Positions 26,829-36,378 of a DNA stretch of 64,000 nt are shown here, piece by piece. The notes under the pieces are model-generated. The model was not told where the DNA came from. It saw nothing but the letters and a program-made list of their open reading frames with translations, and did not search any database. The stretch lies in the NCBI GenBank assembly GCA_002726915.1, contig PBSY01000022.1:1-64000 (forward strand). The letters run 5' to 3'. Numbering within the stretch: position 1 is the first letter of the stretch; every line of letters begins with the position of its first letter. Made by a program: the position numbers and the translations under genes. Source of the DNA: Verrucomicrobiales bacterium (GTDB taxonomy: Bacteria; Verrucomicrobiota; Verrucomicrobiia; Verrucomicrobiales; DEV007).

Positions 26829-27983
26829 ATGCCGGCCGGAGGATCGTTCAAATCTGTCTTTGGGAGAGCGCCAGAGTTTGTCTCTCGCGCTCCGGGTAGG
26901 ATCAATCTAATCGGCGAACACGTCGATTACTTGGATGGATGTGTCATGCCTATTGCGATCGAAAAAGCGATCACTATTCATTTCGCCCGCTCCCGCAGCA
27001 GTAGGAGTCGGATCTTGCCGGATGGCTTTGGGCTAGATGAACCGGTTAGTTTCGATCCCAATAATTATTTCCGCCAGGGACCTGAAGAAGCTCAGTGGTT
27101 AAATTACGTGTTTGGTGTCATGGCCGGTTATCAGAATGAGGGTCTTGTTATACCGACGTTCGATGCGTTGATCACTTCGGACCTGCCCGCCGGAGCCGGC
27201 CTAAGTTCAAGCGCAGCACTAGAAATGGCAGTGGCCATGTTGATTGAGCAGTTGTCAGGATGTCAGAAGAATGTGGTTGAGCGCGCCCTTATCTGTCAGA
27301 AAGCGGAGCACGAATGGGCTGGGGTGCCCTGTGGGATTATGGACCAGTTCGCCAGTGGTGCCGGGAAAGTCGGTCAGGTGCTGCACCTCGACTGCCGCAA
27401 TTTGTCTTACGACTATGTTCCCTTACCAGAGCGTATTTCTGTTTTAACAGCCGATACTCAGGTGAAGCATGCCCTCGGTGATGGCGAGTATCGACAGCGT
27501 CGCGAAAGCTGCGAGCAGGCGGCTGAGATTCTGGGGATCCAGTCCTTTCGCGATGCCACGATTGAGCAGGTTGAAGCTGCCCGTGAACGGTTGGGCGAAC
27601 TTTTGTATCTACGGGCGCGTCATGTCGTGGGTGAGATGCATCGCGTTGAAAGCTTTGCCGATGCCCTGAGGAATGATCAAGTTGATCGCATAGCCAAACT
27701 GATGCGAAAAAGTCACGAATCGCTTCGTGACGACTTTGAGGTCAGTTGCGAGGAATTGGACGTGCTCGTGGAGGCTGCCTATGAATTTGGCACCGATAAG
27801 GGCCTGATCGGTTCACGAATGACTGGGGGCGGTTTTGGTGGGTCCACCGTTTCCCTCGTCAAAAGAGAGGCTGCGGATGCGCTTAAGGATCACCTCGAAA
27901 AATCTTTTCAGGAAAAGTTTGGCCGCGCCCTCAATTGTTTTATAACATCCCCAGAGAACGGGGCCCACTGCGAGTCTTTGTGA
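26829..27983 (+). CDS. galK: galactokinase
   Basis: GHMP-family kinase that phosphorylates galactose at C1 in the Leloir pathway. From ATG 26829 it has 384 residues with the galactokinase signature GRINLIGEHVDYLDG, the ATP loop LPAGAGLSSSAALE and motif 3 GSRMTGGGFGGSTVSLV. CGIMDQFAS contains the catalytic Asp region. A GTG at 26799 extends the frame by ten residues, but ATG 26829 fits the family. It leads a run with a mutarotase 40 bp downstream and an SLC5 symporter after that. galT and galE are not in the window. Confidence 0.95.
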   Translation: MPAGGSFKSVFGRAPEFVSRAPGRINLIGEHVDYLDGCVMPIAIEKAITIHFARSRSSRSRILPDGFGLDEPVSFDPNNYFRQGPEEAQWLNYVFGVMAGYQNEGLVIPTFDALITSDLPAGAGLSSSAALEMAVAMLIEQLSGCQKNVVERALICQKAEHEWAGVPCGIMDQFASGAGKVGQVLHLDCRNLSYDYVPLPERISVLTADTQVKHALGDGEYRQRRESCEQAAEILGIQSFRDATIEQVEAARERLGELLYLRARHVVGEMHRVESFADALRNDQVDRIAKLMRKSHESLRDDFEVSCEELDVLVEAAYEFGTDKGLIGSRMTGGGFGGSTVSLVKREAADALKDHLEKSFQEKFGRALNCFITSPENGAHCESL

Positions 27984-28023
27984 GCTTGCCTAGAATCAAT
28001 TTATTAATCAAAACCCTAACATA

Positions 28024-29217
28024 ATGAAATCCCTAACCCTTGTTTTACCCCTTGTAGCCATGAGCGCGCTGCTGAGTTCTTGCGATAATGGAGGCGAAGC
28101 TACTGCTGGTGGTGAGTCTAAGACTGAACCCGTTAAGGGCGCCCAATCAGTTTCTGAAGCGATTTTTGGTCAGATGCCAGATGGTGCTGATGCTAAGATA
28201 TTCACCCTGACCAATGCCAACGGTATGGAGGCGAAGATAACCGAGTATGGCGCGATCCTTGTTTCTCTGACAACTCCGGATAAAAATGGCAACCTCGCCG
28301 ACGTGACGCATGGTTACGACACGCTTGAAGGTTGGCTCACTAATACATCGTACTTTGGTGCGACGGTCGGGCGGTTTGGCAATCGCATCGCTGACGGTAA
28401 GTTCACGCTCGAGGGCAAAGAATATACGCTGGCAACCAACAACGATCCCGGCGGTATCCCCTGCCATCTTCATGGAGGGATCAAGGGATTCGACAAGGTT
28501 CTATGGAAAGGGGAGAGCTTTGAGGGCGAAGGAGCTCGTGGGGTGAATCTTACTTATGTGAGTCCTGACGGCGAAGAAGGTTATCCTGGCACTCTCACGA
28601 CTGTGGTCACTTACACCCTGACTGATAAAAACGAACTCGTCTGGGAAGCGCGCGCTACCAGCGACGCTCCTACGGTTCTCAATGTCGTGCACCATTCCTA
28701 CTGGAATCTGAGCGGTGATGCCACGACCTCAATCAATGATCATGAATTGACTCTCTATGCAGAGCATTATCTGCCCACGAATGCTGGATTGATACCAACC
28801 GGAGATGTCGCTTCTGTCGCCGGGACACCGATGGATTTCACATCCCCTCATGTCATCGGTGAGCGCGTTGAGGCAACTTTTGAAGCACTCGAACTGGGAG
28901 CCGGATATGATCACGCCTGGGTATTGAGCGGCGAAAAAGATGGAGACCTCAACAAAGCGGCTCGTCTCAAGGATCCCGAAACGGGTCGGGTCATGACCAT
29001 TTCAACGAATCAACCGGCCATCCAGTTTTACGGTGGAAACTTCCTCGACGGGACTGTGACGGGTAAAGGAGGAGTGGTTTACGAGCATCGCACCGCGCTG
29101 TGTCTTGAGACTGAGAACTATCCTGATGCGCCCAATAATCCGGAGGCACCCTCTGCCGTGCTCAGGGCCGGGGAAACCTATTACCATAAGATGGTGCACG
29201 CTTTTTCCGCGGAGTGA
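28024..29217 (+). CDS. galM: aldose 1-epimerase (galactose mutarotase), lipoprotein type
   Basis: The 397-residue protein has a lipoprotein signal peptide with lipobox LSSC (Cys20) and a short Gly/Ser/Glu-rich linker before the mutarotase domain (from about residue 55). Family marks are TEYGAILVSL, GATVGRFGNRIADGKF, the catalytic His in VVHHSYWNLSGD, GYDHAWVL and the catalytic Glu in CLETENYPDAPN. It interconverts alpha and beta anomers of galactose or glucose. Membrane anchoring would place it in the periplasm or outer membrane, unlike E. coli GalM in the cytoplasm. It may equilibrate sugar before uptake by the symporter encoded 27 bp downstream. Confidence 0.92.
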   Translation: MKSLTLVLPLVAMSALLSSCDNGGEATAGGESKTEPVKGAQSVSEAIFGQMPDGADAKIFTLTNANGMEAKITEYGAILVSLTTPDKNGNLADVTHGYDTLEGWLTNTSYFGATVGRFGNRIADGKFTLEGKEYTLATNNDPGGIPCHLHGGIKGFDKVLWKGESFEGEGARGVNLTYVSPDGEEGYPGTLTTVVTYTLTDKNELVWEARATSDAPTVLNVVHHSYWNLSGDATTSINDHELTLYAEHYLPTNAGLIPTGDVASVAGTPMDFTSPHVIGERVEATFEALELGAGYDHAWVLSGEKDGDLNKAARLKDPETGRVMTISTNQPAIQFYGGNFLDGTVTGKGGVVYEHRTALCLETENYPDAPNNPEAPSAVLRAGETYYHKMVHAFSAE

Positions 29218-29244
29218 ATCGCTTCATTTGATTGAGATCTTGCT

Positions 29245-30873
29245 ATGACGATCGTGACTTTCATTCTATTTACCGGCCTCGTGGCCTTCCTGACGTGGTG
29301 GATCACCCGAGGGAAGACAACTAACACTGAGGACGGCTTCTTTCTGGCCGGTCGCAGCCTCACTGGACTGGTGATTGCCGGCTCCCTGCTCCTCACCAAT
29401 CTATCGACCGAACAACTCGTTGGCCTTAATGGCGGCGCTTTCAAGGAAGGCCTTTCTGTGATGGCATGGGAAGTCATTGCCGGTATGTCGCTCGTCGTGC
29501 TCGCTCTGTTCTTCCTTCCTCGTTATCTAAAATCTGGAATCGCAACGATTCCCCAATTTCTGGAGGAACGCTACGGGAGCGGAACCCGTGCCCTGACGAC
29601 GGGTATTTTCATTGTGGCCTACATGCTGATCTTGCTTCCGTTTGTTCTCTTCAGCGGGGCCAGCGCTCTCGCTTACATGCTCGACCTGCCGACGCAGTTG
29701 GACATGAGTGCCAAAGGAACGATCTGGACGGTGGTGGCCTTCATTGCCATCGTCGGTTCGGCCTACGCGATATTCGGCGGTCTTCGAGCGGTGGCGGTTT
29801 CGGATACCTTCAATGGGCTCGGCCTTCTCATTGGCGGCCTCATGATTACCTATTTTTCCTTTAAGTATGCAGCCGGCGCAGACGGTACGTTCTCCACCGT
29901 TATCGCTGACATCAAAGCAGATAATCCTGATGCTTTTGCCTCCCTCGGCAGGGAAGGGGAGGATGTGCATTGGCCAACGCTGTTCACTGGGGTTTTGTTA
30001 CTCAACTTCTTTTACTGGTGCACCAACCAGCAGATCATACAGCGCACCTTCGGGGCCAAAAATCTCGCGGAAGGTCAGAAAGGTGTCTTGCTTGCTGCCT
30101 TCTTCAAGATCTTTGCTCCGATCATTCTCGTTTTGCCGGGAATCGTCGCACTTTACGTTGCCAACCAGGACGCTGAATTTAACGAATTACTACTCAATGG
30201 TGATGGAGAACGCGACGACTCCAAAGTTTACGGATCGTTGGTGCGAACTGTCCTGCCTCCGGCTCTGACCGGTTTTTTCGCCGCGGTCGTGGTGGGGTCG
30301 ATTCTTTCGACGTTCAACTCGGTATTGAACTCGAGTGCGACGCTTTTCTCGCTGGGGGTCTATAAAAAAGCAATCAATAAAGAGGCTACCACGGAGCAGG
30401 TCGTGAAATCCGGTCGCTGGTGCAGCGCTCTTGTGGCGGTGTTTGCTGCCATTGGGGCACCGCTTATTTTTATGGGGCGTGACGGGATCTTTGGCTATTT
30501 TCAGAAGTTGAACGGTGTTTACTTCATCCCACTGCTGGCAGTGATTCTCGTCGGTATGTTCAATAAGAGAGCCAGTGGACAGTCTGCTGTCGTTTCCATC
30601 CTTGTAGGTCTCGCAGTCATGATGTGGGGCACTTTCTTGGGTGGTGACACCATTGGTGCGGTCTTTGGATCGGGCTACCATTTCATGGGAGCCGTCTTTC
30701 TTGGAGTGGTCATTCTCCAATTGGTCCTCGGCACCAAAATGAAGCGCGAGGAGCCTTATGTTCAGCAGGACGCCAAAGTGGTCGATCTGACACCTTGGAA
30801 GCCAGCTCCTATAGTTGGTGGTGCTCTCATTGTGACCGTCCTTGTTCTCTACATTGCACTGGCCAAGGGCTGA
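29245..30873 (+). CDS. sodium:solute symporter (SLC5/SSS family, probably sugar)
   Basis: The 542-residue inner-membrane protein has about 14 hydrophobic helices. SSS features are GLVIAGSLLLTNLSTEQLVGLNG in helix 2, IPQFLEERYGSGTR in the helix 3 region, SNCTNQ-type NFFYWCTNQQIIQRTFGAKN, and STFNSVLNSSATLFSLGVYK. The Asn-Trp/Tyr-Trp-Cys-Thr-Asn-Gln pattern and QRTF/AKN are shared with SglT-like glucose/galactose carriers, so a sodium-driven hexose uptake role fits its place after galK and galM. It should be the last gene of that operon. No clear T-rich terminator follows; short dyads around 30885-30930 might serve. Confidence 0.92.
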   Translation: MTIVTFILFTGLVAFLTWWITRGKTTNTEDGFFLAGRSLTGLVIAGSLLLTNLSTEQLVGLNGGAFKEGLSVMAWEVIAGMSLVVLALFFLPRYLKSGIATIPQFLEERYGSGTRALTTGIFIVAYMLILLPFVLFSGASALAYMLDLPTQLDMSAKGTIWTVVAFIAIVGSAYAIFGGLRAVAVSDTFNGLGLLIGGLMITYFSFKYAAGADGTFSTVIADIKADNPDAFASLGREGEDVHWPTLFTGVLLLNFFYWCTNQQIIQRTFGAKNLAEGQKGVLLAAFFKIFAPIILVLPGIVALYVANQDAEFNELLLNGDGERDDSKVYGSLVRTVLPPALTGFFAAVVVGSILSTFNSVLNSSATLFSLGVYKKAINKEATTEQVVKSGRWCSALVAVFAAIGAPLIFMGRDGIFGYFQKLNGVYFIPLLAVILVGMFNKRASGQSAVVSILVGLAVMMWGTFLGGDTIGAVFGSGYHFMGAVFLGVVILQLVLGTKMKREEPYVQQDAKVVDLTPWKPAPIVGGALIVTVLVLYIALAKG

Positions 30874-31020
30874 CCTAGAAAGGCTCAGTCTCTTCCTGAG
30901 GCTCGAGATACTGTCGTGTCTCGGGCTTGCGGATGGGCAGGCAACTTATTATTTGTGGGCCGCTCCCTCTTTTTTATAGGAATTCGATCAGCGGTAACTG
31001 CTTTCCAGTGAATCCTACCC

Positions 31021-31344
31021 TCACGTTCGTGAAGGCAGGACGATTAGCATCGAACCAGCGATACAGAGGGCAACACCACAGAAGTCCCATAGGTCTGGCT
31101 TTTGTTTCTCTACAATGATCATCCAAAGAAGCGAGGCGAGGATGTAAACCCCTCCATAAGCAGCGTAGGATCGTCCAGCGACAGAACTGTCCACGCGAGT
31201 CAAAGCCACGGCAAATATCGCCAGAGAAAGAAGTCCCGGAATAATCCAGAAGCCGGACCTTGATTCGCGAAGCCACATCCAGAAAGTGAAGCAGCCCGCA
31301 ATTTCAGCGATGGCTGCAATGAGGAACCAGAGGTAAGAAATCAT
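31021..31344 (-). CDS. YnfA-family (UPF0060) small membrane protein
   Basis: From ATG 31344 the protein has 107 residues, matching the 108-residue YnfA standard, with four hydrophobic helices. The sequences [53 protein letters not shown] and [18 protein letters not shown] follow the family closely. YnfA belongs to the small multidrug-resistance-like transporters, and some members export toxic cations. The frame is open to 31401 but the extra residues do not fit. It follows a mini ExbB-like gene by 43 bp on the same strand. Confidence 0.9.
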   Translation of the reverse strand: MISYLWFLIAAIAEIAGCFTFWMWLRESRSGFWIIPGLLSLAIFAVALTRVDSSVAGRSYAAYGGVYILASLLWMIIVEKQKPDLWDFCGVALCIAGSMLIVLPSRT

Positions 31345-31387
31345 GAAAATGAGGCAAGCATTCGCGACCTCAGCGAGGATTACCTTT

Positions 31388-31666
31388 TCAGGTTGCCTCA
31401 ACCGTCTCGGCTTGTTGCTTCCCTTTCACGACTTTAATGCTGGCCACGATAACCAGAGCGACCCCAATGGGGAAGGCCACATAACCTGCCGCTGTGGTGT
31501 ATAGAGCGTGGCTGACATCTGCTGCGAGGGCACCCGGATCGGAGCCTCCACTTAGCCTCATGGTGTCGAATGCCATGATCATTCCGAAAACGGTGCCTGC
31601 TAGACCCCAGAGCGGCCCAAGGGCCAGAATAATTCCGACAATCAATACAGTGATCCACTTCCTCAT
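31388..31666 (-). CDS. miniature MotA/TolQ/ExbB-like membrane protein
   Basis: The 92-residue protein has two hydrophobic helices, about residues 5-28 and 55-80. The stretch [22 protein letters not shown] then [21 protein letters not shown] resembles the last two helices of MotA/TolQ/ExbB channel proteins (DP--LA-GI--AL-TTAAGL-VAIP). Full-length ExbB has three helices and over 200 residues, so only the channel-core pair is present. No ExbD/TolR-like partner is adjacent. It may be a reduced proton-channel-like subunit or only structurally similar. It is probably co-transcribed with the ynfA-like gene. Confidence 0.6.
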   Translation of the reverse strand: MRKWITVLIVGIILALGPLWGLAGTVFGMIMAFDTMRLSGGSDPGALAADVSHALYTTAAGYVAFPIGVALVIVASIKVVKGKQQAETVEAT

Positions 31667-31902
31667 ATCGTCTTATATCTATCGTCCTAAAAAAAGCCAC
31701 GCCGGCTTCGGAAAGCTCAGGGTAAAGTAGGCTAGGGGCTCTATCCATTTTTTCAATGGCCGAGTTATTCACGTTTCTTCGCTGCCGACACAGTTTCTAG
31801 CTGAAATCTTGCTCTATCTCATTCTAATGCGGGTCATGGCTGGTAATTGAGGTAAATTATCCAAACCTAAAGCGGGTTTACTGTCTTCTCCCGAAACGCT
31901 CG

Positions 31903-32376
31903 TTACTTCCAGTTTGAATTTTGGATTGGTAATCCGATATTAGTTACAAGTTCTGCAAGTTCATCGAAATCCCAACTGCCTGCGAGGCCACTCGGTTCGC
32001 CAGAGTGAGAGTGATTTGAGCAGAGAAAACAAATATTGATCTGTCCGACAATCTCTTCGGACCCGTTGTAGAATACGAAGGCGTGATGCGGCCAGAAACA
32101 ATCGACTACGGGCCGCTTTGGATGAGTTCCGGTGACCGCGGCTTTCAGTTTAGCAACCTGCTTGCCAGTTAAGATAATGCCCGCTTCAGGTATCCGAGTT
32201 GCGTTTAAGCTTCCATCCGGATTGAGGATACGATCAAAGGAAACCTTGTCCTCCCAGTTCATCCGAAAAGCGCGAACCTCCAGCGGGTCTGAAAAGCGCC
32301 AACGATCCGGTTGCGAATCATTGGCGCATGAAGTGATCATCAATGCGAGGAGTGATGTGAGGAGAGCCTTTTTCAT
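31903..32376 (-). CDS. putative lipoprotein, unknown function
   Basis: The 157-residue protein begins MKKALLTSLLALMITSC, a clear lipobox with Cys17. The mature part has no family I can name with certainty. A cysteine/histidine-rich segment (VVDCFWPHHAFVFY, then ICFLCSNHSHS) could bind metal. Otherwise it is a mixed alpha/beta domain with an HHAFVFYNGSEEIVGQINICF strand-turn-strand. It stands alone between the ExbB-like gene and the P450 gene, all on the minus strand but with spacers of about 190-240 bp. Confidence 0.7.
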   Translation of the reverse strand: MKKALLTSLLALMITSCANDSQPDRWRFSDPLEVRAFRMNWEDKVSFDRILNPDGSLNATRIPEAGIILTGKQVAKLKAAVTGTHPKRPVVDCFWPHHAFVFYNGSEEIVGQINICFLCSNHSHSGEPSGLAGSWDFDELAELVTNIGLPIQNSNWK

Positions 32377-32567
32377 AATTTAACATACGACCATCCCTTC
32401 CAATTCCCCAATCGGGAAGCTGTAAAAAAAGTGTCAAGCCGGGTATCCGCTTCTGTCAGTTGTATTCATTGGATAAGTCTTGGTGGGACTGATGATTCTT
32501 ATCCCTGTTTGGCAACGTGTCTCGATATCTGAGACGCTTTCGACCCACCAGGGGTCAGGTGTCGAGA

Positions 32568-34088
32568 TTAGCCGTTTGTTCTGCTCTGACTGCTCTTTCC
32601 TCTTAGTTCCAAATCCACCATCACACCGTCAGCCGGTTTGGTGGAAACTCCTGCACTAGCTGAGGTGTGATCATGCACTGCCTCAAACTTGAATAGTTTG
32701 ACCATGGCCCCGACAACCAGGCCAACTTCAAGCAAACCGAGTGATCTCCCGGGGCAAAACCGCGGACCATGTCCAAACCCAAAATGAAGCATATCCTTAG
32801 GGGAGATCCCTTTCTCTTTGATGACCGCCCACCGTTCAGGCGCAAAAACATCGGCGGGGTAGCCCGTCAACTCTTCCCCCCAGATTTCTTCGCAACGGTT
32901 CGAATGCCAGATATCCAGCCGGATATGGGTGCCGGCGGGAATCATCATTTTCCGATGGTCAGAGGTCTCTACCCAAGTGTCTTGGGTGGCTCTCCGCGGA
33001 AAAAAGTAAAGCGCCGGTGTTAATCGCAATGTCTCCTCAAGCACCAGGTTCAAGTTTGGCGCACCGGTGAAGTCGTCGGGATCATAAACGTCCATATCCT
33101 TCACCTCCTCATGCACTTTTTCCTGCCATTTCGGATGATGGGATAAATGGCTTATCGCCCAAGTGGCAAATGACGTCGTCGCTTCCATCGCCCCGGCCAG
33201 GAAGACGCGTATATTGCTGCGCAGTGCCTCATCCGAGGCATCGGATTTAAACTCTTTCCATAAACCGAGATTTTCTGCTCTCCCTGCAAGGGCAATATCG
33301 GTTAATTCCTCAAACGCCATACGGTGCTCACGCAAGATTTTGCTCCTCCCGGTAAGTGTTAACGCAATGGCTTGCCCCTTTGGCGCCACGGTATCGCGAA
33401 CCATGAAATCGATCATGTAAACCAACGCTGGCGCGTATCGGTCCCTCAACTCTTCGTAAGACACATTACCGCCAAAGAAATTGTTCACCAACATCTCTAA
33501 CATGACCACCTTGATCTCAGGATCCAGTTCGATGCGGGTTTTCTGCTCACCGCTCTCTTCCTGTATTGCTCGTAAAAGTTCCAATCGTTTCCGGACTGTA
33601 TTTCTAAAGGTTTTTTCGAAGCCATGAAACTTCTGCGGCTGAAACAGGTTTGACCGGCTGAACGGTTTGGCGACCAGGCTTTTCTGGCGGCGCCAGATTG
33701 CCCCATTAGCATAGAGTAAAGAGTCTTTGCCCGTCGCTCGGGCAATCCCGGCGGTAGGACTCGTGTCCCGATCAAACTGCCCTGGCTTATCTCCTGTGTC
33801 CGCTTGGATTGCCTTGATGATCCCCGGGTCGCGAGTCACCAGAACCGGCGGGAAGCCACCAGCATAAAGATAGCGGTTATGGGCTCCCCAGCCCTCCTCG
33901 TTTTGCGTGCCTGTATAAAATGCTTCAAAAATCTGGATTGGCTCCTTGTAATTCCAGGGAAGGGGTACTGGTGAGGTGGGTCGCCCTGGACTGAATAGGG
34001 AGACTCGAGTCGGAAGACAATCTCCATCAAATGGATTGCCTCCCTTGATCTGCTGAAAGATACGTTTTATCCAAGTTCTCAAAGACAT
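32568..34088 (-). CDS. cytochrome P450 with altered I-helix
   Basis: The 506-residue protein has the heme-ligand loop FGFGHGPRFCPGR with Cys445, the K-helix ExxR (E352-T-L-R355) and a PERW motif near 417-420. It lacks a membrane anchor and any fused reductase, so it needs outside redox partners. In the I-helix the usual (A/G)GX(D/E)TT reads GAMEAT (299-304): the normally conserved oxygen-activating Thr aligns with Ala303, with a Thr just after. The substrate is unknown. No ferredoxin or reductase gene is adjacent. The gene is flanked by spacers of about 190 and 250 bp and seems to be a single transcription unit. Confidence 0.92.
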   Translation of the reverse strand: MSLRTWIKRIFQQIKGGNPFDGDCLPTRVSLFSPGRPTSPVPLPWNYKEPIQIFEAFYTGTQNEEGWGAHNRYLYAGGFPPVLVTRDPGIIKAIQADTGDKPGQFDRDTSPTAGIARATGKDSLLYANGAIWRRQKSLVAKPFSRSNLFQPQKFHGFEKTFRNTVRKRLELLRAIQEESGEQKTRIELDPEIKVVMLEMLVNNFFGGNVSYEELRDRYAPALVYMIDFMVRDTVAPKGQAIALTLTGRSKILREHRMAFEELTDIALAGRAENLGLWKEFKSDASDEALRSNIRVFLAGAMEATTSFATWAISHLSHHPKWQEKVHEEVKDMDVYDPDDFTGAPNLNLVLEETLRLTPALYFFPRRATQDTWVETSDHRKMMIPAGTHIRLDIWHSNRCEEIWGEELTGYPADVFAPERWAVIKEKGISPKDMLHFGFGHGPRFCPGRSLGLLEVGLVVGAMVKLFKFEAVHDHTSASAGVSTKPADGVMVDLELRGKSSQSRTNG

Positions 34089-34336
34089 TTAAATTTGGTA
34101 TTCACAACGTAATTCTCAGCATATTCTTTGGCTTAGGTCAAAGGTAAGTCACCTACGACCGAGAACCTAGGTGGTTCTCGACCTGCTTGCTCGCTCCCGT
34201 GGAATCGGAGTCTACTCTCTCTGTCGGAAGATTCGAAATAACAATCCCAAATCTGTGCGGTTGGGCGTTGCTAAGTCAGGCGATTTCCCGTCATATTCTG
34301 TGGGGTTCACTTCAATAGGTTGAGAGGACCGACTAG

Positions 34337-36229
34337 ATGAGTAGCAATGAATCCATCCTCCAACAGTTGGAGCAAGATCCCGGAAACTGGGATTTGCGTA
34401 TCCGAGTGATCGAGAATGCCGTTCGGGGAAACGACATGAACGAGGCTCGCCGCCTTGTCAGGGAGTCGCCGGATGACATCATTACCAAAGACGAGATCAA
34501 GGTGAGGTTACACGCTCTGCTGACCGGTGGGCCTGTGGCGCTTGGAGTGTCGGAAACCGAAGAAGTCTCGGAGAAAACGGAGCCAGATAAAGAGCCTGAG
34601 TCTGAGCCAGTCAAAGAAACTCTGAAGGAGGTCCGCCGCGACGAAGAGCCCGGGCCGGTCCGCTCGGAGCCGAATTCTGTGGTCATGGAGCAACCGAAGG
34701 CGTGTGCGTTTGACGAAGACTTAGATGGCGGCCTCGGCGCGTTGATTGAGCGGGATGATGCCGGCCCGGTTGAATCCGATTTTCAGGTTGAGAAGCCACG
34801 CGGAAGAAAGGCGGCGCCAACAGTTGACTGGGAGGAGGTCAGGGCAAAATGGGACGACTACGATGGAGATCTTGAACTCGTCGGGGGATTACTGCCTCAA
34901 GCGCAGGGACGTTTCGCTACCTCGGCGGATCGTATTTCTTCATTCTCCGTGGCGCTTTTGGTGCACCTTGTGATTTTTATTCTTATCGGGCTAGTCGTTA
35001 TCAATGTTCCAATGCCCAAGCCACCGCAGTTGGTCGTCTCGGTGCCCCATGAGAGAGAATCAGAGCTCACGGTGACGCGAATCACCCGTCCAACGCCAGT
35101 AGTGAAGCCATCAGCAGCAGCAGCCCAACCGGTTGATGTTTTGAGTTCGGTTAGCCCCTCGGCGTTCACGGTGCCTGAGTTGGATGATTCGGACAATTTT
35201 GAGATGTCTTCTTTGGTAATGGGGCTCCAGGACTTCGGGCAGGGGATGAGTTTTTCAACCAACTCGGATGCTGAGTCGGATGTGAACTTCTTTGGTATCT
35301 CAGGCAGCGGTAAGAAGATTGTGTTTATCATTGATGCCACTCCCTACATGCTGGTGGATGAGAAGGGAGGTATGACGGCATACAACAACGTGAAGGAAGA
35401 GGTTTCCATCATGCTGGCCAATTTAAAGCGAGGAACCCAATTTAATATCCTGCTTTATGAAGGTAAAAAGCTGGTGGCGTTTCGCAATGAGATGGTCTCA
35501 AGCCTGCCATCAAACCTGCGCACCGCGATTGCTTGGATGGACCCGCTTAACCGTAGCTACGATCAACTCGGCCTTAGCAAGCAGTATGGGCCGTCGCAGA
35601 CGGTGAAGGATGCCGAGGAGCTGCCGCTGCAGGCAACTGATGTGGCTCACTACACTAAGGCGATCCAAAAGGCGATGGAGTGGCATGCCAGCGCTATATT
35701 TTGTATCACAAGTGGTTGGCGAGGAATGGGGCGGTCACCAACTCAGGAGATGCTCGAGGAGATGAAGGAGAACCCTCCGGAACGAGGGACTCCCGGTGAA
35801 TTGAATGAACAGGATCAGGAACGATGGAAAAATGCGGTCGCTGAGACGAGGGCGTGGTTAGAAAAAGAGAACGCAGCGCGTCGGGAGAAAGGAATCGATC
35901 CGAAAGTGGTGACGAATTTTACCACGCTTGTTAGGGAGATAACTGGCAAGACACCGCCGCGTCGTAGAGGGGGTAGTCCGCAAAGTAATCCTTTCGAACT
36001 TCCACGTATCACCCCGGAGGATGTTGAGGAACATTTCAAGCAACTGGTAAGATACGGCTATAAAGAAGACGGGCGAGATGAGCCGAGTGTCCACATGGTC
36101 CTCTTCCTTGGGGAAGGGCAGGATGCTGGTAATCACGAGGATCATTTTCGTAACCTCACTCGACAGAATCGGGGGAAGTTAAAAGTGCTGCGGGGACTGG
36201 CTGCTCTTGAGGACCTGACGGGACAGTGA
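34337..36229 (+). CDS. membrane protein with TonB-like linker and vWA-like domain
   Basis: The 630-residue protein has a helical, TPR-like N-terminus (1-65) and an acidic Pro/Glu linker to about 195. One membrane helix lies at 201-224, and a Pro/Val/Lys-rich TonB-like stretch follows (230-265). A von Willebrand factor A-like domain starts near 320 (GISGSGKKIVFIIDATPYML). The metal site DxSxS reads D333-A-T-P-Y, so Mg binding is doubtful. The C-terminal third is charged with a helical MEEMKENPPERG...WLEKENAARREK region. A GAGAGGA Shine-Dalgarno site lies 8 bp before the ATG. Role unknown; the topology suggests a periplasmic sensor or scaffold. Confidence 0.75.
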   Translation: MSSNESILQQLEQDPGNWDLRIRVIENAVRGNDMNEARRLVRESPDDIITKDEIKVRLHALLTGGPVALGVSETEEVSEKTEPDKEPESEPVKETLKEVRRDEEPGPVRSEPNSVVMEQPKACAFDEDLDGGLGALIERDDAGPVESDFQVEKPRGRKAAPTVDWEEVRAKWDDYDGDLELVGGLLPQAQGRFATSADRISSFSVALLVHLVIFILIGLVVINVPMPKPPQLVVSVPHERESELTVTRITRPTPVVKPSAAAAQPVDVLSSVSPSAFTVPELDDSDNFEMSSLVMGLQDFGQGMSFSTNSDAESDVNFFGISGSGKKIVFIIDATPYMLVDEKGGMTAYNNVKEEVSIMLANLKRGTQFNILLYEGKKLVAFRNEMVSSLPSNLRTAIAWMDPLNRSYDQLGLSKQYGPSQTVKDAEELPLQATDVAHYTKAIQKAMEWHASAIFCITSGWRGMGRSPTQEMLEEMKENPPERGTPGELNEQDQERWKNAVAETRAWLEKENAARREKGIDPKVVTNFTTLVREITGKTPPRRRGGSPQSNPFELPRITPEDVEEHFKQLVRYGYKEDGRDEPSVHMVLFLGEGQDAGNHEDHFRNLTRQNRGKLKVLRGLAALEDLTGQ

Positions 36230-36378
36230 GAATTTTACAGTGTAACAGTCGCGATAACGGATTCTTACAAATCCGAGTCGAATTTCGACAAATCAAGAGA
36301 ACATTTCCGCAGACCTATCCTTTTCCGAAACCCGAAAAATAGGGCAGAATTAGGATTTCTTCGACAGAGGGCTTATTT

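Noticed and set aside
32517-32545. Inverted repeat GTCTC...GAGAC between the P450 and lipoprotein genes
   Set aside because: Short arms with no T-run on either strand; not enough for a terminator call.
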